DNA of 64,000 nt from Nansenia antarctica (taxonomy: Eukaryota > Chordata > Actinopteri > Argentiniformes > Microstomatidae). Under the pieces are notes generated by a model. The model did not search any database and was not told where the DNA came from. It saw nothing but the letters and a program-made list of their open reading frames with translations. The position numbers were made by a program, and so were the translations under genes. The DNA lies in the NCBI GenBank assembly GCA_963989245.1, contig OZ022344.1, positions 12,312,231 to 12,376,230 of the forward strand. Reading direction: 5' to 3'. Within the stretch, counting starts at the first letter, position 1. The number at the start of each line of letters is the position of its first letter. This document shows positions 54,637 through 64,000 of this stretch, one piece after another.

Positions 54637-57577
54637 CAACTTTTTCTGGGAGTGGCACCGGAACTCCAGCAGTGCTAGGAACTCCAGCGCCAGGAACTCC
54701 AGCAGTGCCAGGAACTCCAGTGCCAGGAACAAGCACCCCACGGCACCCTGTTGATGGTAGGAAATTATTTTTTACTCAAACTGCATTTACATGCATCTAC
54801 ATCAGTTTCAAATTAATATAAGCTGTGCGGGCCTGTGTAGTAGTGGCTCTGTGCACAGCAGCCTTGTCAGACACTAGTCTGCACTAATCTGGACTCAAAT
54901 GCCTCAAATCATGGTGAACGGGGCAGAGGTAATCTAAATACCTGGAAATCCAGGAATTGAACAACATGACCTTGGATTAACTGTCAACTTTTCTTTTGTT
55001 AGTAGAAGTTGTGAGACTGTTCCTTCCGTACAATGCAGCCTCCAGGGGAAGGCGCCTCCAGAGAAGCCCAGCTCAGGGATTGGGGGTAACCACCTACACC
55101 CACAATTTCTGCTGCCTGGAGAAGAAAGACATGAGGATGGTCCCTACAAGGGTTGTGAAAGACAACCTGCTGGGCATGGGTTTGGGGGACGGTCGCCTGA
55201 CCTTTCGAGGTATGTCACCTGACAGTCTGTACTGTGTGTAGCCAGTTGTACACTGTAGTGTGTAGCCAGACAGTCTGTAGTGTGTAGCCAGACAGTCTGT
55301 AGTGTGTAGCCAGTTTCTGTCATCTCAACCCAGCACCTGATCTGTGCATTATTTGTCTTGTCTGTCCCTCTCAATTTCACAGGAAACCAACGCAGTGCAG
55401 AGGAATTGGCAGAATTGCTTTTCTCAGCCTACCCTAAACTGCGTGAGGGGGGTGGGTTTGAGCTAATGAAAGTTGCGGGGTCTACACGGAGCCGCAATTT
55501 GGAAGTGATTCCATGCCCAAATGAGGGGTACACGGTTCAGTATCTGAAGGAGATACTGAACCATGCAACGGTATATGTCCGGCCACTGCAACGCAGTCTG
55601 ACCTCTGTGAATGTAAGATTCGATATCAGTTTGTGTTGTGTCCCAAATATTAATAAAATACTGAATGAATGTTCCTGAAGTTGAACTAATTTATATTTAA
55701 ATGTGATTTGTCTCCACAAATAGGTCGTGAATAACAGACAGGCCCAGTGTGGACCCTCGGTCCAGTGTGTAAATTGTGGGGAGGAGTTTGACTTCTCCAC
55801 TATAAGGGCACACAATGCAGTGTGTTCCAGGTAATACTGAATGTAAAGCAATTTAGAAAAGTATCTTCTAACATGCTAAATGTAATTACTTACCCCTGAT
55901 TCCGTATTGTGAATTGGAAACAACAGTGTTTGTTCAGGAAATACTGTGTCTACTCATTATTACAAGTACTGCAATACTCTGGTAGGAAAATAATGATTTA
56001 CTGTTGTAAATAAATAGTTCTTGTGTGTAGACAAGTATAAGTATGTGATAAATCCCTGATGTTATTAACTGTTTTACCGCCCTCTTAAGTATACTGCAGG
56101 GTGAGAGAAGGAGAGCTGACAGTGCCACACAGCAGGATCTTATAGGTTAGTCAGTGTAGACCGAGGGTTTCTGACATTTTAGTGCTTTAAGACATGGCTC
56201 AAATGTGAATTAATTTCTGTGAAAATGGCGAACTGCTTTTGTACTAGGAAAAAACTGAACTTTTACTGTTCACGTTTAGATTAAGAATCTGAACTTTTAT
56301 TGTTTACCTAGATGATCAAAACATTTACTGTTTCCTGGTGACTAAGCTGTGGACTGTGCTAACTGCTTTTACTTATTATTTCTTTATTAATTGAACCAGC
56401 AGGATCCTACCCAGCCACTCGCCGCTCTGCTGCAGCTGGGTCCTCTGCAGCCTCTCTCCCGTCTGCTGCAGCTGGGTCCTCTGCAGCCTCTCTCCCGTCT
56501 GCTGCAGCTGGGTCCTCTGCAGCCTCTCTCCCATCTGCTGCAGCTGGGTCCTCTGCAGCCTCTCTCCCGTCTGCTGCAGCAGGTTCTGCCACGGCAGCAG
56601 GTTCCTCTGGCACCCTACAGTCAGAGGATCACATCATGGATGGTAAGCACATGTACAGTGTTAAAGCTGGTTGCTAGGAAAATCAGCTAATGGGGATCCT
56701 TAATAAAATGCAATAAAATACTGGTGACAACTGTGGACTTATACTGGTGACAACTGTGGACTGTGGACTTAATTGATTATCTTTTCTATATCGATAACAG
56801 ACCTTGATCCATCTGAGTCGTTGGACTCCATTGCTGGTAAGCACAAGCTGTGAATAAGAAAAACAAAGGTTCTACACTATGTTTAAGTGTGTGTACACCA
56901 TGGATGGGGTTGAATCCTACAATCACATTCAGGCTATTGACAGGCTACATGTCTGACTAAGTTATATCAATTTAGAACTGTGTACAGTGAATGCAATCTT
57001 GTGTGTAGTGTAATTTGAGTTTCTTTCTGTTAAAGCGTGGATAATGGAAGCAGACTCTGCAAAGGCTGCCAAGCTCTTCTGCGCGTCGGCCCTCGCAGAT
57101 ATGAATAATCAGTCGCCGCTCAACTTCACTCTCAGTTTGAGAGGTTCTCTGGAGGAACGAACACGAGCGATCGTTTCGTTCTACAAAAGGCCGAAGGTGA
57201 ACTGGGCGAGTCCTCTCACCTGCAAACTGATTGGTAATGATCTTAATAATTGTTCTTGTTTTTAAATGTATTTTTGGGGCATTTTATGCTTTATTGTAGA
57301 GAGATAGTAGAGACAATGACAGGAAAGGGGGATAGAGAGATTGGAGAGGACATGGGGAAGCAAAAAACCAGTTACCCATGGGCCAATCAGGATAATCTAT
57401 AGATCTGTACAGTACCATTACACTAATGGTTTTCAATAACTTGTTAAGCTAAACTTGCTATTTAAAAATTACTGATTATTTCATTTTTACAAGGGGACCC
57501 CGCCGTCGGTGAGGGTGTGGCCAGATTTGTCCTCGCCACCGCAATGGAGAGCCTCCAATATGGCTTCCACCTTCAGA
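54637..57577 (+). pseudogene. N-terminal half of a HECT-type ubiquitin ligase gene
   Basis: Exons 54637-54756, 55003-55209, 55383-55612, 55724-55830, 56090-56145, 56400-56642, 56801-56836, 57036-57233 and 57494-57577, with GT-AG sites and phases agreeing throughout. Contents in order: Pro/Thr/Gly-rich start (GTPAPGTPAVPGTPVPGTS), a ubiquitin-like-type region (SAEELAELLFSAYPKL ... GYTVQYLKEIL), a UBZ-like finger CVNCGEEFDFSTIRAHNAVC (C-x2-C-x11-H-x3-C), an Ala/Ser repeat region, then the start of a HECT domain (FYKRPKVNWASPL ... GDPAVGEGVARFVL). The gene is cut at YGFHLQ by a LINE, with no continuation before the next transposon at 58290. Fish G2E3-like genes share this plan; function unknown. 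The true 5' end is not identified. Confidence 0.65.
56435..56578 (+). repeat. 36-bp coding repeat, four units
   Basis: Four near-identical 36-bp units (GCTGGGTCCTCTGCAGCCTC...) encode AAGSSAASLPSA blocks in the HECT-type gene; the length keeps frame. Confidence 0.85.
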
Positions 57578-58289
57578 TTCAGATTCAGATTCAGATAACG
57601 TTTATTGCCACTATGCATTACACATATAGGAATTTGCTTCGTCACCACAGCAAGTGCGTTTATACTTTTTTCACATGTCAAAAAACAGGACAACACAACA
57701 ACAACAACAACACAGGACAGACAACAGTGCATTGGATAGTGCGGTATAAAGTGCAGTGCAGAGTTTTTACAGTGAGTCCAGTGCATATTCAGTCCTGGGC
57801 AGACTTGGGGGGGGGGGGGGGGGGGGGGGGGAAGCCAGAGTCATTTATCAGCCTGGCGGCTGAGGGGTAGAAACTGAGCCTGTGGCGGGCCTTCAGTGCC
57901 TTAGGCAGCCGCAACCTTCTTCCAGAGGGAAGCAGGGTGAGGAGGCCGTGGCCGGGGTGGAAGGGGTCTGCCATGATCTTCCTTGCCCTCCTCAGAGCCC
58001 TGGTGTCATGCAGGGAGTTGAGGGAGGGCAAGGGACAGCCGATCACCCTCTCTGCTGAACGTAGCACCCGCTGCAACTTGGCCTTGTCCTTGGTCGTTGC
58101 AGCAGGGAACCAGGTGATGATGGAGTGGGTGAGGATGGACTCTATGATGGCCGTGTAAAACTGGACCATCATGGACCTCGGCAGCCTGAGTTTCCTCAGC
58201 TGCCGGAGGAAGAACATCCTCTTCTGGGCCTTCTTCGTGAGGGCCTCGGTGTTCTGCTCCCACTTTAGGTCCCGGGAGATGGTCATGCC
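57578..58289 (-). pseudogene. L2-like LINE C-terminal end
   Basis: The minus strand reads MTISRDLKWEQNTEALTKKA, then QFYTAIIESILTHSIITWF and LLTLLPSGRRLR, the end of an L2-like reverse-transcriptase protein, then a 3' UTR with a long C run (G run on plus, about 57808-57830) and a (TGAATC)n tail. The coding part is cut at 58289 by the start of the CMC-like transposon, so its 5' part should lie beyond that element. Confidence 0.8.
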
Positions 58290-58589
58290 TACACAGCAAA
58301 AATGGCAGTGTTAAAATTACAGTGTTAGCACTTTTCAGTGTAAAGTGTTATGATTTCAGTGTTCCTTCAAGCATGTTAACGGCACTTGTTGTTAATACCC
58401 TATTGAGCACAGAGTTGGATTATGGTGTTGATCATAATTAACACTGAACACCACATCCGGGACATTTACGTGCTGTGCGTGAGCTGAGCGCTAATTGTCT
58501 CGATCTCCGCCATCTTTCTCTCTCTTGACTTGATGCAGCGAGGTGAGGTACTCAACATCGCGTCGCTCGACATTACCTTTATCGAGGTA

Positions 58590-58712
58590 AATTTCATCGA
58601 CATGTATGTTATCATTTTTGTTAATTCGTTATATTATATATGCTTGTGTCGAAAACAGTGTATTTGTGTGGTATGAAACTTAGTTTGAGAAAGTTTAGCA
58701 AGCGTGGGGGGG
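58590..58712 (+). repeat. 0.12-kb direct duplication, copy 1
   Basis: AATTTCATCGACATGTATGT through GCAAGCGTGGGGGG recurs at 59182-59303 with one substitution that I can see. It includes the sequence just after a GAGGTAAAT splice-donor-like site. Confidence 0.8.
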
Positions 58713-59181
58713 CACTAGGCTAGCTAACGTTATCAACCATACATTCAAATGACAGTGGAAAAGAATGACTCCAAATATTGACACTTTTGTGTGCATATTT
58801 ATAGGCTCAAATGTAATATTTGAAAATGTGCATATTCGTTTGTGTAAGTTAACGTTACGCTAGCCTGCTAATGATATGGTCCATGCACCTGCTGGCTTTG
58901 CTAGCTATCATTAACCATAGCTGGCTGTCGAACACAGCCACGTGAGTTCGACATCTATTTCCTTGAACGTTACAGCCCCTGTGTCAAATATGTATTATTT
59001 GATTTATTCGTTTATTGTAATTGTATTTATTTTGTATACATTTAAGTAGCACTAACTGTTATTTCCTTTCTAATGGTACATTCTGGTCGGCCATCAAGTA
59101 ACCATCCACAAACCAGCAACGGTATGTTTGGCCATCTGCTAGCTTAACGTTACCTAAGAATGGTTGTATTGCTGCGCACTG

Positions 59182-59303
59182 AATTTCATCGACATATATG
59201 TTATCATTTTTGTTAATTCGTTATATTATATATGCTTGTGTCGAAAACAGTGTATTTGTGTGGTATGAAACTTAGTTTGAGAAAGTTTAGCAAGCGTGGG
59301 GGG
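59182..59303 (+). repeat. 0.12-kb direct duplication, copy 2
   Basis: Second copy, 592 bp downstream of the first. Between and after the copies up to 59750 there is no clear gene. Confidence 0.8.
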
Positions 59304-59899
59304 CTTTAGCTTGTTAGAGTTGACGCTGCCATGCCAAATTGTTTCACGGTGATGGAATCGGAATCCTCTTGCGCTGGGAAACTTTGGCTAACGTTAGCTA
59401 GTTTACTATCAAGGTAACGATAGCTGGGTAGCTTGCCGCCACTGCGATGAGGAACAGTGATATTCCGACATCGCCCGGACAGTATTTGACTTGGCAGTGT
59501 TATGACACGGGGGCGAGGGGGCTCAAGGACACGACAATGGAGGCAGAATACTGTGAAGCCCCGTAGGGTATTTGATGGTTGATTGGGAGTGGAGACAGGT
59601 GTGCCGGTTTGGCTGAAGATCTAATTAGGGGGACAAGCCTCAGCTGCGGCGGAGACGCGCTGTGCTCGAGCTGTGGGGGCGGGTGCTCGAGCTGTGAGGG
59701 CGGGGGAGGGCGTGTGTGAAGGCCCAGCCGTAACAGGCAGCACTATTTAGCTATAGCTGCTGAATGAGACAGATGTAGAATTAGATAGCTCAGAAAATGA
59801 AATAAGCAGAAATGTTTTGCACAGGTCCCTTGGAGAAAATGTTGGTTCACGTCGAGTGCAAGGGAGCCCTGAAATGGGTACGAGTACCAATGATGGATG

Positions 59900-61159
59900 C
59901 AGTGGCGTAGCGCAAAATCCCGGGGCCCCCCCGCAAGGTGGCAGCGGGGGCCCTTTCGCAACGGAGTAAAAAAAAAAAAAAAACTTGCGTTTTTTAGAGG
60001 CCGATGCGTTATTGACGTTGCGAAATTTCGCAATATGCACTCTACATTCTAAATGCTTGACTTAGCAAAAGGTACAAACAAGTGAGAGCAATAGCCTATA
60101 ACTAAAACCAAATGGTAGACTACACTACATCAGTAGAATGTATTATAAGTAGAATAGTACAAGCTTTATTTATTTTAACAAAGTGTGGTGTGCACAGCAG
60201 TGTGATATCTGTAAACATATCTGTAGACTCTCCGCTAAGGGTTGCCAGATGGGATTGAGAATTTCCAACCTAACCAATCAAAAAACTTCTAAATCCCCCA
60301 AAAACCAGCCCATCTGGCAACCCTGTCTCCGCTGCATCAGAGTCTACTTGTTGCGTAAAATTGGCCAGGGTTAGTCAAATCCTTTGTTGGACATCTCGTA
60401 TATTGGTATATTGTGGCATTTCTTTACTGTTTGCCATCTGGTCTAGGAATACCCAGGGAGACGCAGACAGCAGAAGTAGATTAGAATAGTAGAATAGAAA
60501 AAAGAAACAGCTATATATAGCCTAACCATGCTGAATTACAGTATGTACCTGTATGATGCACTGACAGCCTGTGACTGTGAACCTGGCCGGACCCTGCCCT
60601 TCTGCCTGAGTTTGAGTATGATGCTGCCCAAATAAATGTTATTGTTTAGTGCTGTACGCTTTCGTGGTATTATATTGTGTGAATTATCATCTGTATGTTG
60701 TTTTTCTTTCACTCGACTAACCGCCGAGATAATACTTGAGACATGTACTTCCGTAAACATACATTTTTTATTTGATTTTTTTTACAATATCGGACCGACA
60801 GTCCCACATATAGCGGCTATAATGTCCGAATAGAGAATCTACCACCACCTAAAGAATGCTTATTGTACTTTGTATTGTATTTTCGCTTGCTCATTTTCCT
60901 TGTGTCTCGCTGCCTACGTGTGACGTCAAAGTCATGTTGCTATTGGATACGGCTTACTATGTATATATTTTTAAATATAGGCCTATATATTAAAATTAAG
61001 GTTGACACAATGAAGGGCCACTTATTTTCTTTATTTTATATTTTTTTAAATTATAAAAAAATAAAAAAATAAAAAGTTTGGATCCAATGTTAGGGGGCCC
61101 CCTAGTGGCTGGGGCCCCCCCGCGGTGCGTCGCTTGCGGGCCCGTCCGCTACGCCACTG
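59900..61159. mobile_element. non-autonomous hAT element, 1260 bp
   Basis: Terminal inverted repeats CAGTGGCGTAGC at both ends, with GGGGCCCCCC subterminal blocks, flanked by GATGGATG (59892-59899) and CATGGATG (61160-61167), an 8-bp duplication with one mismatch. No transposase. It splits an open stretch (59762-59899, ETDVELDSSENEI) that may be an upstream exon of the following gene, but that frame meets TGA at the junction. Confidence 0.85.
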
Positions 61160-61323
61160 CATGGATGACTGCTACGATTACTTCCAATTCATTCAAGAAG
61201 GTAGGGGCTGCCCACTCTTTTACACATCAAGCTAATGGGAAGACGGCTAAAAGAATGAGAACAGTAAAGAGAGTCAATGCTTTATGGAGCATTTGAATGT
61301 CACATGATGCATTGCATGTAGGC

Positions 61324-61324
61324 C

Positions 61325-61366
<42 letters not shown>
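61324..61366. repeat. (TA)n microsatellite
   Basis: About 20 TA units 35 bp before the first recognised exon of the following gene. Confidence 0.85.
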
Positions 61367-61400
61367 CTATCATAACATGAGTACGTGTTTTTGCTCTCAG

Positions 61401-64000
61401 TTTCAGTGAAATTCAGCCTTCCACATGGAACTGATGTGAACCTGAAGGACTCCTCAGGAGTTGATGTGGAAGCTGACATCTTCGATGAGCTAGTGAGGGG
61501 TGCTGCAGTATCTTTCAAGGTGTTCACTGAGGAGCACTCTGGTACTTTTGAACACTCTGGTAAGAAACAGGAACGCCCCTCTCCATTGTAAATTTTACAT
61601 TCAGGGCCTTAAGCTGACAGTTTTATCCAAAGCAACTTTACATTTTGTGAGTAGGAAGAGAAACGACAATAACTGTGTTCACAGTATTTTAGTATTCAAC
61701 GAATGTTAATACCCAGCCAACATGGGTAACATTTCGTGCAAACATGGTCCTTTTATCAGGAATTAAGGGAGCCTATTTCCTCGCCACCGAGATATATACT
61801 GTAGATACAGTGGTTTTGCTGATTTTGGCCAGGTATTAATGTAATGGATTTTGGCTTGATAGAAGATGGATGTGACTCGAGAGGCTTTGACCTGCGCTGC
61901 TTTGCAGTAGCCTTCTGATCCCTCCAATTACCGTAATTTCCGGACTATAAGCCGCTACTTTTTTCCCATGCCTTGAACCCTGCGGCCTATACAATGGTGC
62001 GGCTAATCTATGGATTTTTACAGCTAACGGCCACAAGGGGGCGTTCTAAATCTATGGATTTTACCGGTCCACCACCTTACACCTCATTCTGACATACAGC
62101 GAGCGAGCGAACCGGCAACAAAATCATGTGCGAAACTGTCCTCATATGCAGCGTTGCGATTTTATCACGGGTATATTCCAAACCACTCAAATGAACTAGG
62201 GGTGTGAACAAACTTCTAGTATTGTTTAGCGGTTGGACGGCCCGTTTCACACCCCATCCTGACATACAGCGACGCAAGCGAGTGAAAGTGATTAGAATGC
62301 ATTCATTTCAATCAGGCTGTCCTGACATGCCGTGAGCGACGTTTTGCTGGCAGCGATGACGCTGGCCCCTCAAAAAATCACCCGAACCCTTACATATGGT
62401 AATTAAACATTAAAACACCTGCGGCTTATAGTCCAGTGCGGCTTGTATATGTACACAATTGGTTTTTACCCTAAATTTAGCTGGTGTGGCTTATATTCAG
62501 GTGCGCTTTATAGTCCGGAAATTACGGTACACTTTTTAACCCCCAAAGTCGACAACTAGTTGAAGCTCGTACTTATTTCACAGCTCTTGTTGCCACAATG
62601 CTAAATATACCTCAAATGGAATATTATGCAACTGAAGTTATTGTTTTGCCTCCCTTGTCCCTTTAGGTGAGAATGAGATCTCTGAGACCTCCTTCTGCTC
62701 AGATGAAGGGATGTCTTCCTCATTTCAGTCATCGTGCTCCGCATCAAGTGCTGCCAAATCCACGTCAAGTAGCTCCACTGTAATTTTAGAGAGCACCAAA
62801 ACATGGAAAAGGAAACTGGTAGAAGGACCACCTGACAGCAAGGTGGCAAAAGATGTGAGTTCATAGGTTGCTGGTTGATGTCAGGCATTTTCAAAATGTG
62901 TGGTAGGTTTACATGTGATATCTGTATTGCAGACGGTCTACGTAGCTTTGCACCAAAAACCAGGGGGTGAGGATGTATTCAAAGAGTACAACAAAACCAA
63001 AAGCCTTTCTGATCAAACAAGAAGGAAACTCGTAAACATCTTGGTGGCAGATATGGTCGAGACTCATGGGTAAGTGACCAATACAATATACTCTACTTCC
63101 TTAACTGAAATACTTACTAATTTTGGTTATGTTAAACTCATCCATCCTCTTCTCAACCGTTTACACCGTTAAAAATAGCTTGAACTGTATTTCAAACTGA
63201 CCTTGTTATCTCTCTCGCTATATTGCAGGAAAGTCCCATCGGTCAATGTCCGTGTTACCTATGCCCTTGGAATAGTCACCCTTTTCCCCAATTTGAAGGA
63301 TCTGTCTTCACCAACTGGTTATGTGAGTTACAGTATATAGCAGGAACCTAATTTAATTAGTATGTTAGGAATTCCTAACTTGGTATCAGGATCCTGATAA
63401 AGACACACCCATAGCTTCACAATGAACTACACTGAGAGGAGTTCTGCTGAACTCTAGGATTTTCCCATTTTTGCTTTGATGGATTTTAAGTATCCAATAA
63501 GGACTAGATCCTTTCTCTACTAATTTGGCAGGGGATATTGTTGTCATCACATTTAGCTCAGGTCTACATTTTTGGACTAACTTTAGAATTTCAAAACAAA
63601 AATAATTTCACACCTTTCTTCCCTGTGTAGCACACATTGTTAACACATTGAGACAAAAACGAAAAAAATATATATATTGAAAGATATATTCATATTTTTG
63701 GTCTGATGTTGCCTTGTTTTACAGGAACAGTTCTATGATCTTGCCAGTGGACAGGGTTACCTGGGCTACAGATTGAAAACAGTGCAGCGCAACATGAGAA
63801 GTGCCTCCAAAGAAACCCGGAGGAGCTCCAAGTCTTCTCATAAAGATGGCCCCAAGAGTCAGCGTGAGACATCTACACCCGCACAGCTGTCAGGTGATGA
63901 ATGCAGAGAAGCAATATCCATGATGAAGCATTCAGCCGACCAATCAGTTGTCAAGGAGAAAATGAAGGCAACGTTCAAGCACCGACAGAGTATGCTACAC
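61401..64000 (+). CDS. spliced gene of unknown function, open at window end
   Basis: Exons 61401-61559, 62667-62854, 62933-63069, 63229-63322 and 63725 to the window end; every GT-AG junction is in phase and no stop occurs. Exon 1 looks like a ubiquitin- or CIDE-N-like fold (SVKFSLPHGTDVNLKDSSG ... DELVRGAAVSFKVF). Exon 2 is Ser-rich. Exons 3-5 have the pattern RRKLVNILVADMVETHG, YALGIVTLFPNLKD and GYLGYRLKTVQRNMR, then a basic, Ser/Lys-rich tail. It resembles fish multi-copy proteins often labelled SAMD3-like; no catalytic motif is seen. It lies 3' of a CMC-type terminus, so it may be an accessory gene of that transposon, but a host gene invaded by it is possible. The 5' end is not identified. 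Confidence 0.6.
61931..62527. mobile_element. short TIR element, TA target, 597 bp
   Basis: Ends CCGTAATTTCCGGACTATAA (left) and, inverted, CCGTAATTTCCGGACTATAA (right), with TA on each side (61929-61930 and 62528-62529). Internal CGGCTTATAGTCC-type words echo the ends. It lies in intron 1 of the gene above. A TA duplication suggests Tc1/mariner-type mobilisation, not proven. Confidence 0.8.

Larger units (their letters stand above)
58290..64000 (+). mobile_element. 5' part of a CMC-like transposon carrying a spliced gene
   Basis: Starts ACACAGCAAAAATGGCAGTG, followed by GTGTTAA/TTAACAC words in both orientations to about 58450, the same terminal plan (inverted) as the end at 2877-2997. It cuts a LINE coding region at 58289, so an insertion boundary is certain; its 3' end is outside the window. 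It contains the gene at 61401-64000, two younger insertions and a 0.12-kb internal duplication. That the whole stretch to 64000 belongs to this element is inferred. Confidence 0.5.

Overview
The window is nuclear DNA of a vertebrate, most likely a teleost fish. The genes are spliced at GT-AG sites. The mobile-element mix is typical of fish: spliced hAT and CMC/EnSpm-like transposases, L2-like, Tx1-like, I-like and RLE-type (R2/Hero-like) LINEs, a Ty3/Gypsy element, a 5S-derived SINE head, and many short TIR elements. Short (TTAGGG)n runs are also present. I cannot name the species. Almost everything recognisable is mobile DNA; only one two-exon zinc-finger-like gene (about 14.1-15.6 kb) and possibly a HECT-type gene fragment (54.6-57.6 kb) look like non-transposon genes.

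Layout. 0-3 kb: 3' part of a CMC/EnSpm-like transposon, with a transposase reading frame broken by one stop and a 22-bp palindromic subterminal array. 3-6.6 kb: a spliced hAT transposase (ZNF862-like), apparently lacking the exon with the conserved C-terminal ER motif. 6.6-14 kb: gene-poor, with repeat duplications, a hAT element (8-bp target duplication), a Harbinger-like element and a LINE fragment. 14-15.6 kb: two exons of a zinc-finger-type gene (minus). 15.97-17.2 kb: a truncated LINE with a 15-bp target duplication, itself interrupted by a hAT-like element with a 6-bp duplication. 18.5-19.7 kb: an I-like LINE 3' end. 20.27-26.19 kb: a 5.93-kb transposon with about 0.5-kb inverted repeats, a perfect 6-bp target duplication, an intact four-exon DDE integrase (IS3EU-like) and, on the other strand, the C-terminal lobe of a HECT ubiquitin ligase; it sits in a LINE 3' end.

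26.7-34.7 kb: one L2-like LINE split by three insertions, each with its own target duplication (Ty3/Gypsy, hAT, truncated LINE). 35-37.6 kb: a Tc1 remnant, microsatellites and a hAT element. 37.7-43.8 kb: an apparently full-length Tx1-like LINE with both ORFs open, a duplicated 47-nt stem-loop in its 3' UTR and a tRNA-like tail inside a 13-bp direct repeat. 43.9-51.3 kb: a hAT element with a BED finger, a repeat family in occupied and empty states around a 5S-derived insertion, and an RLE-type LINE on the minus strand. 53.4-54.2 kb: a large minisatellite. 54.6-57.6 kb: N-terminal half of a HECT gene with a UBZ-like finger, cut by an L2-like LINE. 58.3 kb to the end: the 5' end of another CMC-like transposon carrying a spliced gene of unknown function that stays open at the window edge.

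The most interesting object is the 20.3-26.2 kb element: intact transposase, clean termini and a ubiquitin-ligase fragment as cargo, while a second fragment of the same kind of ligase lies 30 kb away. The many occupied/empty comparisons possible inside this one window also give direct proof of several element boundaries.
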